Shown in pieces: positions 20,873 through 26,828 of a stretch of DNA of 32,643 nucleotides. The DNA lies in the IMG/VR virus record IMGVR_UViG_3300046012_000791, positions 1 through 32,643 of that record; one strand, given 5' to 3'. The stretch comes from a virus. The position numbers and the translations under genes are program-made. Numbering within the stretch: position 1 is the first letter of the stretch; every line of letters starts with the position of its first letter. Below the pieces are notes generated by a model. It saw only the letters and a list, made by a program, of their open reading frames with translations. It was not told where the DNA came from and searched no databases.

Positions 20873-21722
20873 CAATAAGCCATCCGGCTTCCTTCAGGTC
20901 AGTGATCTGCGCATCGGTCAGCTCGACCAGGCGCAGGCCCGAGGCCAGCCGCCCCGGCTTGCGGGGACGGTGCATGCCCAGCTCGTCCACGGTGTAGCGC
21001 CGGGTCGGGGCAGGGGGATCGGGCTCAGAAACCCAGGGAGTGCTGTCATCCTGGCCCTCGGGCTCCTCCGGCAGCTCAGCGATATCCGCCGGCTGCGTCA
21101 TGGCAGCGGGGGGCGCGCCGGGAACACCGGCCTGGGACGGCGCCAGGACGGGCTTGTTGACGCCGGGGACGAGTCCTGCCACAGCCAGTTCCTCCCTGAT
21201 CAGGGCACGGATGATGCTTTCCAGCGTAGCACCGGGCCCGGTGATAGCCGGGGCAGCAGGTGCGGCCTCCGGTTCCTGCCGGGGCACGCCCCGCAGCCGT
21301 GGGACGGAGACTGCGGGCTCGGGCTCGGGGTCCGGCTCGCGCCAGGTCAGCTCGATCATCCCGTTGCGCAGATCCAGCACCCGGATGCCGGCCTGAACTG
21401 CTTCTTTCACCAGCTCCCCGTCCTGCTCCGGGTCGTGCAGCAGCACCAGGGTGGTGTCGTAGTCCTGCTTCCTGTAATTCAGCAGGGACAGCAGGACATC
21501 ACTGGCCTCTTCCAGGTCATCAGCGTCGTACTCGGACCTGATCCAGTCCCGGATCAGCCGCATGCCCCGGTCCTCGGCGCGCCCCTTGGAGATCCCGGCC
21601 GGGATCACGAACAGGCACTCCTCGGGCATGGAATCCGACAAGTTCGCGCTGATGAACGTGGCCTGGGCCTGCTCGACGGAAGCCGAGCCGGCGAACCCGT
21701 AGACCGGCAAGTTGTCTCCCAT
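20865..21722 (-). CDS. Unknown phage protein with Rossmann-like N-terminal half
   Basis: 285 residues. Residues 1-130 alternate strands and helices (LPVYGFAGSASVEQAQATFI, ECLFVIPAGISKGRAEDRGMRLIRDWI, YDTTLVLLHDP, VKEAVQAGIRVLDLRNG), suggesting a Rossmann-type nucleotide-binding fold. The middle is a Pro/Glu/Ala-rich linker with one helix (LESIIRALIREELAV). The last 40 residues (YTVDELGMHRP ... LTDAQITDLKEAGWLIDE) look like a small helical domain. ATG with AGGGGAAA just upstream, and its own promoter. No known family. Confidence 0.72.
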   Translation of the reverse strand: MGDNLPVYGFAGSASVEQAQATFISANLSDSMPEECLFVIPAGISKGRAEDRGMRLIRDWIRSEYDADDLEEASDVLLSLLNYRKQDYDTTLVLLHDPEQDGELVKEAVQAGIRVLDLRNGMIELTWREPDPEPEPAVSVPRLRGVPRQEPEAAPAAPAITGPGATLESIIRALIREELAVAGLVPGVNKPVLAPSQAGVPGAPPAAMTQPADIAELPEEPEGQDDSTPWVSEPDPPAPTRRYTVDELGMHRPRKPGRLASGLRLVELTDAQITDLKEAGWLIDE

Positions 21723-21752
21723 TATTTCCCCTTCCTGACGTGGACTGGGATC

Positions 21753-21781
21753 ACCCTACCGTGCCCGGGCCCAGGTGGCAA
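21753..21781 (-). promoter_or_regulatory. Promoter for 20865-21722
   Basis: TTGCCA (21776-21781), 17 bases, TAGGGT (21753-21758) on the minus strand, about 30 bases before the start codon and right after the terminator of the upstream unit. Confidence 0.55.
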
Positions 21782-21789
21782 TACCCGGG

Positions 21790-21834
21790 AAAAGCGGGAG
21801 CCCCCCGGCCACTACCCGTGCCTGGGGGGCTCCC
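21790..21834 (-). terminator. Terminator after the tRNA-like region
   Basis: GGGAGCCCCCC and GGGGGGCTCCC form an 11-bp stem, followed on the minus strand by GCTTTTCC. It closes the transcript that carries 22241-23002 and the tRNA-like segments. Confidence 0.75.
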
Positions 21835-21847
21835 TGAGCTGAATGTA

Positions 21848-21896
21848 AGTGACTGCCGGCGAGTCACTCTCCAAAGGAATGTGCCGGCATACATTC
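21848..21896 (-). ncRNA. Two stem-loops with the same GCCGGC loop core
   Basis: On the minus strand GAATGT / ACATTC (6 bp, 21896-21877) encloses ATGCCGGC, and AGTGACT / AGTCACT (7 bp, 21868-21848) encloses CGCCGGC. Both loops contain GCCGGC, which is self-complementary, so the loops could pair with each other. The pair lies between the last tRNA-like half and the terminator and has no open reading frame of note. Confidence 0.5.
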
Positions 21897-21945
21897 ACGC
21901 CATCTTCTCAGCGGCAGTGCGTAAGGCACAGGATAACTTGCTAGA

Positions 21946-22020
21946 CCGGACGCTTTTCCGTTAAGCCACCCCGGCGCGAGAGCCGGGGGCAGGAATCGAA
22001 CCTGCAATCTTCCGAACGGT
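21946..22020 (-). tRNA. tRNA-like unit 2, 3' half before 5' half
   Basis: Read on the minus strand, a 3' half comes first: TCGGA (anticodon stem), AGATT, GCAGG-TTCGATT-CCTGC (T arm) and CCCCGGC-T (acceptor, 21988-21981). Four bases later comes a 5' half: GCCGGGG (acceptor, perfect 7-bp complement), TG, GCTT-AACGGAA-AAGC (D arm), G, TCCGG (anticodon stem). Sequences just outside the unit, GCACAGGA (22021-22028) and TCCTGTGC (21926-21933), are exactly complementary. No CCA is encoded and I cannot place an anticodon with U33, so specificity is left open. U at the discriminator position is seen. Confidence 0.5.
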
Positions 22021-22096
22021 TCCTGTGCTGGGCAGACCTGCGCGCCAGATGACCGTATGCTGATGCTAGAGCGAGATGAACAATCCTGATCCCGGC

Positions 22097-22189
22097 CTGG
22101 ATGCTCTGCCAATGAGCTACCCCGGCGAGTACGGGCCCAAAGGCCCAGAGCCGAGGGAAGGAATCGAACCTTCTGCCTTCCGGTGATGT
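22097..22189 (-). tRNA. tRNA-like unit 1, 3' half before 5' half
   Basis: The 3' half is CCGGA (anticodon stem), AGGCA, GAAGG-TTCGATT-CCTTC (T arm), CCTCGGC-T (acceptor, 22156-22149). After 22 bases, which include GGGCC...GGCCC pairing, comes a 5' half GCCGGGG (22126-22120), TA, GCTC-ATTGGCA-GAGC (D arm), A, TCCAG. The acceptor pairs with one G-U; the anticodon stem has one A-C mismatch. Flanking CCGGC (22194-22190) and GCCGG (22096-22092) can pair. A plain tRNA is not possible here because no 5' acceptor strand precedes this T arm. The alternative is a broken tandem tRNA array. Confidence 0.45.
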
Positions 22190-22240
22190 GCCGGTAAAAC
22201 GGTGACAACGATGCTGATGCTGTGTGCTCTGCGCACCAGT

Positions 22241-23002
22241 CTACCGGGTGGGGAGGTCCCCGTCAATCAGGAAACCGAGCAGCAGCGCCGACTCGCTGAA
22301 CTCCTCCACCGGGATGGAGTTAGCTGCGATACGCGCCGCCCGGACTGCCTCCAGGAGCTTCGCGCCCCGGTCGATCATCGCCTGGCGCTCACCGTGCTTC
22401 ATCGCGCCCGTGTAGTCCGTGTGGGTCCAGGTACCGATCGGGACGTCGGTGGAGTGCTGGGCCAGCAGGGTGGACTGGTGCCGGTCAGTGGCAGGCGCGA
22501 TCTCGTAGTGCACGGCCTTGCCGTGGCGCTGGGTCTGCACCGGCACGCCGGCCGAGACTCCCTCGCGCTCGGTGTCGGACCACACCACTCCCAGGGGGCG
22601 CGTGGGGATCGCCTTGAGCAGGGAGATGAAGTTGGTGAGCTGGTGCTCCAGGAACAGCAGGTGAGTGACCGGGACCTGGCCCAGCACGGTCACGCCGTTC
22701 ACTACCACGTCACCCCGGGCCACGGTGTTGCCCTCGTCCCGGGTGCGGTTGATGTCCCACATCCTCGCCCACAGCTCACGCGCCCTGACCAGCTCATCAG
22801 CTGCGACGTGCTGGACCTCGACCTTCTGCTCGGGCAGCCGCAGGCCGTTCTCCTCATCGTCTGGCTTGTAGGTCTTGAGGAACCCGTGATAGGACGCGCC
22901 ATTCTGGGCCTGCGCGCCCTGGTAGATCTTGTTGATCTGGGTCTGGTTGTCCTTGGTCACGGCTGCCGAGATACCCACGGCAGTGGCCATGATGATAGAC
23001 AC
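22241..23002 (-). CDS. Unknown phage protein
   Basis: 253 residues from GTG 23002 (AAGGAG six bases upstream); a second in-frame ATG lies at 22990. N-terminal VSIIMATAVGISAAVTKDNQ is helix-like. The middle has VEVQHVAADELVRARELWARMWDINR, VVNGVTVLGQVPVTHLLFLEHQLTNFISLLKAIPT, WSDTEREGVSAGVPVQTQRHGK, and a C-terminal helix pair (RQAMIDRGAKLLEAVRAARIAANSIPVEEFSESALLLGFLIDG). It resembles proteins annotated only as hypothetical in actinophages. Its messenger has a long structured leader, so its level is probably controlled. Confidence 0.78.
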   Translation of the reverse strand: MSIIMATAVGISAAVTKDNQTQINKIYQGAQAQNGASYHGFLKTYKPDDEENGLRLPEQKVEVQHVAADELVRARELWARMWDINRTRDEGNTVARGDVVVNGVTVLGQVPVTHLLFLEHQLTNFISLLKAIPTRPLGVVWSDTEREGVSAGVPVQTQRHGKAVHYEIAPATDRHQSTLLAQHSTDVPIGTWTHTDYTGAMKHGERQAMIDRGAKLLEAVRAARIAANSIPVEEFSESALLLGFLIDGDLPTR

Positions 23003-23195
23003 GGCTGACTCCTTCGGTCCTGTGGATGAGCTGCCAAGCATAGCGCAGCCCTGGCCGGGATACCAGCAGGTTTCCCCGTAAGCAGGGGAAACCCCGCCAA
23101 CCGTCAGTAGAAGGAGTCAGGTTGCTACCAGGCACCCGGCCAGGGCGCGCACGCAAAGAAGGGACCAGCCCGAAGGATGATCCCCTCTTCGCTTA
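23003..23195 (-). promoter_or_regulatory. Long structured 5' leader, candidate riboregulator
   Basis: About 190 bases without a gene. In the minus-strand RNA, GCCCTGGCCGGG (23146-23135) pairs with CCCGGCCAGGGC (23059-23048) over 12 bp. Inside this closed loop are an anti-ribosome-site CTGACTCCTTC (23120-23110) and a 9-bp hairpin GGTTTCCCC / GGGGAAACC (23093-23069). The anti-site is an exact 11-base complement of GAAGGAGTCAG (23015-23005), which contains the ribosome site of 22241-23002. The two pairings would form a pseudoknot or compete. Confidence 0.55.
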
Positions 23196-23201
23196 GCCTC
23201 C

Positions 23202-23230
23202 ACCGTAGGGGCGAAGGCGCGCACTGTCAA
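23202..23230 (-). promoter_or_regulatory. Promoter for 22241-23002 and the tRNA-like region
   Basis: TTGACA (23225-23230), 17 bases, TACGGT (23202-23207) on the minus strand. The -35 box overlaps the stop codon of the DGQHR gene. Confidence 0.68.
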
Positions 23231-24159
23231 GCGGCGACAGGCAGGCCCTGGCGAGGGCTGGGGGTGCGCAGCAGGTTCATCGTGGAACCGGCAATCCAGT
23301 GGTTCCACGCCGTCACGATGAAATGGGTGTGCACCTCGGTGTTGTTGGCCACGCGCCCACGACGGGCGAAATCGTTGCGCAGGCGCTCGCGCAGGACCCA
23401 GATCGGGCCGTCCACCTCCAGGTTGGTGCCGGTCAGCAGCATCTCGAAGAAGTCCGTGACGCGCTCGCCCAGCGAATCAGTGCGGGACTCCTTGAGGATG
23501 AGGTAAACTGCCGTCCCCACTGCGGTGTCCGAGGCCAGGTGCTGGCCACGGAAGCGCATGGCGATCTCCACAGCCAGTTCCAGCTGCCCGCCGGCGATGA
23601 CGGTTTCGACCTCCTCGATGGTGGGCTGGAAGTGACCAGTGAAGCTGCGCAGGCCGGCGTCAATCATGACGGCGCGTGCAGCCAGCTTGTCGAGCAGACG
23701 GGGTGCGTCGTAGCCCTTGTAGCTCAGCTCGATGTAACGCTGCCGGACCCGGTTGGTGTCGATGTGCGGATGTGCCTCCTGGGGCACGCCGAACATCACC
23801 TTCACCACCTGGGGCAGCCCGGTGTTCGAGATAGCCAGCAGACGGTGCTGCCCGTCGAACAGGGGAAGGGTGCCGTCCTCGACACCTTCCTTTCCGTACA
23901 CGGGCTGACCAAACTTGAACGTGTGCAGCAGCCCGAAGAACTTGCCGGCCTCCATGGACCGGGCGTACCGGCGCCACGTGTAAGCCGTGACGGTGCGCTC
24001 GTTCATGAGCCTGTGATTCTCCAGGATGGACGAGGCATCCTCCGGGGTGATCAGGACATTCCTGACCTCAAAAAACGGCTCAGCGCTGGCCTCAGCCTGC
24101 CGCAGGGCCTCCGCAAAGGGAACAGTGCGCTCCACAGTTGCGATAGAAGCGGTCGTCAT
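23227..24159 (-). CDS. DGQHR-domain protein
   Basis: 310 residues from ATG 24159 (AAGGAG five bases upstream). LFDGQHRLLAISNTG at about 100-114 is the signature of the DGQHR group, related to ParB-like/DndB folds. Around it are NHRLMNERTVTAYTWRRYARSMEAGKFF and VKVMFGVPQEAHPHIDTNRVRQRY, typical of phage members. The rest is helical. DndB regulates DNA phosphorothioation in bacteria; phage relatives are unassigned, with DNA binding or nuclease-like activity as guesses. It has its own promoter 30 bases upstream. Confidence 0.85.
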   Translation of the reverse strand: MTTASIATVERTVPFAEALRQAEASAEPFFEVRNVLITPEDASSILENHRLMNERTVTAYTWRRYARSMEAGKFFGLLHTFKFGQPVYGKEGVEDGTLPLFDGQHRLLAISNTGLPQVVKVMFGVPQEAHPHIDTNRVRQRYIELSYKGYDAPRLLDKLAARAVMIDAGLRSFTGHFQPTIEEVETVIAGGQLELAVEIAMRFRGQHLASDTAVGTAVYLILKESRTDSLGERVTDFFEMLLTGTNLEVDGPIWVLRERLRNDFARRGRVANNTEVHTHFIVTAWNHWIAGSTMNLLRTPSPRQGLPVAA

Positions 24160-24187
24160 GGGTACTCCTTCTTGTTGACGTACGCAC

Positions 24188-24217
24188 ACACTAACAACGA
24201 CGATATGCGGGTGTCAA
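24188..24217 (-). promoter_or_regulatory. Promoter for the DGQHR gene
   Basis: TTGACA (24212-24217), 18 bases, TAGTGT (24188-24193) on the minus strand, followed by a short leader and AAGAAGGAG. Confidence 0.68.
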
Positions 24218-24247
24218 GCATCAAACAGGAAAACTTTCCCGCAGCAG

Positions 24248-24311
24248 GCCAGTGGCGCGCCTGCTGCTGTCTGCCTGGAGGCTGGCAGGAGCAGCGAAGC
24301 GCGCCACTGGC
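24248..24311 (-). terminator. Long hairpin after the secreted-protein gene
   Basis: GCCAGTGGCGCGC (24248-24260) and GCGCGCCACTGGC (24299-24311) are a perfect 13-bp inverted repeat with further inner pairing (GCTGCT.../...AGCAGC). On the minus strand GGGAAAGTTTTCC follows about ten bases later. It separates the secreted-protein gene from the DGQHR promoter. Confidence 0.65.
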
Positions 24312-24326
24312 GCTTGCGGACGGGAG

Positions 24327-24989
24327 TCAGAAGATGTTGTTGAAGATACTGTTCGTCTGACCGTCGTTGTTGGTGCTGGACTCGTCCCAGTGCTCAGCGA
24401 GTCCGGAAGCGGGGACAGGGTTGTAGTGCAGGCTGTAGGACGACACGCCAGCGAAAGACGGGCTGTTCCACAGCAGGGGAGCCACACCGCTCAGGCGCAG
24501 GGAGTCCCCGGTGAACAGGGTGAAGTCCAGGTCCCGGGAGGGGGCCGTGGTGGCGAACACCTGCTGCACCAGGACGGAACCGTTGCCCAGCACCACCGTG
24601 GCACGGTGCGTGATGGTCCTGCCGGCGTTGGGCCCTGCCTGGTTGGGAGCCAGGGCACCCACGTCCGTGACCAGGGAGCTGCCGCTGATGTCACTGGTGA
24701 CGGTGAACTCCGTGCAGCCCGGCGTGTTGCCGCAATCAGCAGCAGGCGCACTGCCCACGGTCAGGATGCTGATCTTGTCCTTCAGCGTGCCCGGGTTGGC
24801 AGCGGAGGGCAGCGTGCGGTAGGTGCCCCAGGCACCGCCGGCACCAAAGTCGTGATGGTTCCCGAAGAACACCGTTACCCGGAGCGGCACGGTGCTGGCA
24901 TGGGCAGAGGCGCTGGCCGTGGAGGCAAACGCGCCGGTCAGGGCGATACCGGCAGCAAACGCGCCGGTGAGGATGGCCTTGAGATTCAA
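24327..24989 (-). CDS. Secreted protein, unknown
   Basis: 220 residues from TTG 24989 (AAGGAG five bases upstream). MNLKAILTGAFAAGIALTGA and the following ASTASASAHA form a Sec signal peptide with Ala-x-Ala sites near residues 28-31. The mature part is Ser/Thr/Gly-rich and strand-rich, with two Cys close together (DCGNTPGC) that could form a disulfide. No family recognised. A secreted product without a cell-wall motif may act outside the infected cell or on its surface. Confidence 0.78.
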   Translation of the reverse strand: MNLKAILTGAFAAGIALTGAFASTASASAHASTVPLRVTVFFGNHHDFGAGGAWGTYRTLPSAANPGTLKDKISILTVGSAPAADCGNTPGCTEFTVTSDISGSSLVTDVGALAPNQAGPNAGRTITHRATVVLGNGSVLVQQVFATTAPSRDLDFTLFTGDSLRLSGVAPLLWNSPSFAGVSSYSLHYNPVPASGLAEHWDESSTNNDGQTNSIFNNIF

Positions 24990-25011
24990 TGAGACTCCTT
25001 CTGCTGGTACG

Positions 25012-25073
25012 AAGAAGAGGCTGGGCGCCCGCTTCCTGATGGAAGTCTAACGCGCCCAGCCTCTTCTTGTCAA
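25012..25073 (-). promoter_or_regulatory. Promoter nested in a 17-bp inverted repeat
   Basis: TTGACA (25068-25073), 18 bases, TAGACT (25044-25049) on the minus strand drive 24327-24989. The spacer is the first arm of a perfect 17-bp inverted repeat, AAGAAGAGGCTGGGCGC (25052-25068 on the minus strand), with its second arm at 25012-25028. Transcripts coming from the gene upstream contain the full hairpin, ending in CTCTTCTT, and may stop there. Transcripts from this promoter contain only the second arm. Confidence 0.65.
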
Positions 25074-25106
25074 TATACGGGAGTGGAACTCCTGTGAACT
25101 ACCAGG

Positions 25107-25880
25107 TCAGTGACCTGGGGTGAAACCGGCAGGGCCAGTGAAAGCCCACTCCTGACGGTCGATGACGAACGCGCCGGACTCGTTCTCCTGCTGGAGGGTG
25201 ATGTGGTTGACCGGGTTCTTGGTGTCCGGGTCGAACGTGGCCACCAGCGGGTTGCTGGCCGAGCGGTCAGCAGCGAACTCCAGCGGGAAGTAGACCAGGA
25301 TGTGCGGGCCGCCCGGGTAGGTCACGGTGACATTCCGGCTACGGGCCAGGTCACCAACCCAGAAGGAACGGGGGTCGCCGCAGCGCACGAGGCGCAGCTT
25401 GAAGCCGTCCGTAGCAGCCAGGGCACCCACGCACTGGCCGTTCTCGTTGGAATCCGGGGCGAAGTTGCCCTGGTAGACCGGGTAGTTGCCCGGGTAGTGC
25501 AGGCAGGCGTAACTCGTCGGGTCCAGGGAGTTCTGGCCCGGGGTCGGGAACACGATGTTCGGGCAGAGCTGGTCGGTCAGCCCGACGAACTTGACGATGA
25601 AGTCCTCGTTCGTGCGCGTGTCGCTGGCCTGGCGCAGGTTCAGCCGGCGGCCGGGGATAACCTGCCCGGTCGTCGCGTTCATGACCATGGACGGCGAGTT
25701 GTCCTGGTTCAGCAGCAGATTGCTGATGTTCAGGCAGGCCGGGCTGCTGTTCGTGCAGACCGTGGTCGCGTGGGGATTGACGTGCGTGGAGGCAATGGCC
25801 GGGGCGCCGGACAGAGCCAGGCCGGCGAAGCCGGCGGAGACGGACAGCACGAGGGCTGCCGTCCGGAAGCGTGCATGCAT
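25107..25880 (-). CDS. Secreted protein, possibly beta-trefoil-like
   Basis: 257 residues; ATG with AAGGAG nine bases upstream. A Sec signal peptide (MHARFRTAALVLSVSAGFAG, cut near ASTHV about residue 31). The mature part has ISNLLLNQDNSPSMVMNATTGQVIPGRRLNLRQA and, later, GQCVGALAATDGFKLRLVRCGDPRSFWV, with paired Cys in hydrophobic repeats that look like ricin-B-type lectin units, though the QxW signature is not clear. No enzyme motif. It has its own promoter, and stands beside another secreted protein. Confidence 0.75.
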   Translation of the reverse strand: MHARFRTAALVLSVSAGFAGLALSGAPAIASTHVNPHATTVCTNSSPACLNISNLLLNQDNSPSMVMNATTGQVIPGRRLNLRQASDTRTNEDFIVKFVGLTDQLCPNIVFPTPGQNSLDPTSYACLHYPGNYPVYQGNFAPDSNENGQCVGALAATDGFKLRLVRCGDPRSFWVGDLARSRNVTVTYPGGPHILVYFPLEFAADRSASNPLVATFDPDTKNPVNHITLQQENESGAFVIDRQEWAFTGPAGFTPGH

Positions 25881-25915
25881 AAAAGCGTGCTCCTTCTGTT
25901 GGATTGGCTGCTCAA

Positions 25916-25945
25916 ACCGTAGGGGCCAGCCGGGGCTGGTGTCAA
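25916..25945 (-). promoter_or_regulatory. Promoter for the secreted-protein gene at 25107
   Basis: TTGACA (25940-25945), 18 bases, TACGGT (25916-25921) on the minus strand, about ten bases after the stop of the upstream membrane gene. Confidence 0.68.
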
Positions 25946-25955
25946 GCTGCTTGTG

Positions 25956-26273
25956 CTATAGACGGGGGATCCGGTGGCCTACTCCCTGGGGGGTGGAGGG
26001 AGCTTTCCCACGCGCCCCGGGGGGCACGGAGATCTTCCTGGGACGGGGGATATCCACAGGTGGCAGGGACCTGACCTGGAGGATTACCCGGATCACCCCG
26101 GCGGCGCCGGCTGCCCCTAAGGCCAGCAGGACCCGGCCGGGCAGGAAGGTGCCGGCGTAAGCCATGCCGGCGATGAGGAACGCCGAAACCCTGGGGTGGA
26201 TGGTGAAGAAGGCGATGGATTTCAGCGCCTCCCAGCCCCACACCAGGGCCAGCGACAGCAGCAGCAGGCTCAT
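25956..26273 (-). CDS. Small membrane protein
   Basis: 105 residues. Hydrophobic segments at about 2-23 (LLLLSLALVWGWEALKSIAFF), 31-42 and 44-63 (LPGRVLLALGAAGAAGVIRVIL), then a basic Pro-rich tail of 35 residues that should lie in the cytoplasm. The ATG starts 9 bases after the zinc-ribbon gene stop, without a clear ribosome site. No family recognised. Confidence 0.65.
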   Translation of the reverse strand: MSLLLLSLALVWGWEALKSIAFFTIHPRVSAFLIAGMAYAGTFLPGRVLLALGAAGAAGVIRVILQVRSLPPVDIPRPRKISVPPGARGKAPSTPQGVGHRIPRL

Positions 26274-26282
26274 CGGCTCAGT

Positions 26283-26432
26283 CTACTGCTTCGGCCTGTA
26301 TCTGAAACCGGGTGTTGGAAAAATCTCGCTCTCCAGCTTGTCACACGCGTTGCATAGCTCTAGGCTTTTGTTGCTCCCCGCTAAAATCTTGATCACTGCT
26401 GAAGGGTCCTGGCCGCACATTTCACAGTTCAT
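26283..26432 (-). CDS. 49-residue zinc-finger protein
   Basis: Reads MNCEMCGQDPSAVIK and continues through LELCNACDKLESEIFPT. CxxC and CxxC pairs 24 residues apart would hold one zinc ion. ATG start with TAGGT upstream, 9 bases after the stop of the broken endonuclease. The sequence here and in that gene is less GC-rich than its neighbours, which may point to separate acquisition. Function unknown. Confidence 0.62.
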   Translation of the reverse strand: MNCEMCGQDPSAVIKILAGSNKSLELCNACDKLESEIFPTPGFRYRPKQ

Positions 26433-26441
26433 TAATTCGAC

Positions 26442-26815
26442 CTACTGAGGTTTGAAAGAAGCAAACTCTTTAAGATAATCCAGCATGTTCCGCAAGATAC
26501 GCTGGTCATCTCGCACCATGCCGAGGATCCGGTTGCAGTCGTTGCAGATCAGGCCCCTGACGCATTTACCGCAGGATCTGTCGCTCGGACAGCACAATCT
26601 ATCATGATCAATAGAAAGCCCCGGATGAATTCTTCACCTCGCCAACGAGCAGGGATGCATGCGCAGATTGCACAGGTTCCGCACTGTAAGTTTGCTCGAA
26701 CCTGAAATTCTTCGGGTGTCATCCCGTAGCGCTTGAACCGACCTAGGCGGTCGGCAACTTTACAATAATCCTTATTTCGGCTGCGCCAGTTCCGCATGTA
26801 CTCCGCACGATCCAT
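26442..26815 (-). pseudogene. Frameshifted endonuclease VII-type HNH nuclease
   Basis: The first frame (ATG 26815) reads MDRAEYMRNWRSRNKDYCKV and then RYGMTPEEFQVRANLQCGTCAICA, the N-terminal part of an endonuclease VII-like HNH protein. It then runs out of pattern and stops at 26549. From about 26625 another frame gives LSIDHDRLCCPSDRSCGKCVRG and LICNDCNRILGMVRDD to a TAG at 26442, the missing catalytic half. One base appears lost near GAAGAATTC. TCACAATA occurs on both sides of the start. It is either decayed, or intact in nature if the base is a sequence error. Confidence 0.75.
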
Positions 26816-26828
26816 ATTGTGATCCAGA

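Noticed and set aside
20481-21842. 453-codon open frame on the plus strand
   Set aside because: It runs opposite 20108-20545, the small genes and 20865-21722, crosses the terminator and the promoter, and has a Gly/His/Leu/Gln-rich shadow composition without domains.
22003-22126. One ordinary tRNA with a 70-base intron from 22126 to 21981
   Set aside because: The acceptor and T arm fit, but this leaves the 3' half at 22149-22189 and the 5' half at 21946-21976 without partners, and ignores the leader 11-mer repeated before each 3' half. It stays the main alternative to the permuted reading.
21864-22208. 114-codon minus-strand frame across the tRNA-like region
   Set aside because: Its VRFLPPAL-like stretches are the usual false translation of tRNA T arms.
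23101-23185. AGAAGGAGTCAG followed by TTG on the plus strand, looking like a ribosome site
   Set aside because: The frame behind it is only about 24 codons and without features; the element is better explained as an anti-ribosome-site on the minus strand.
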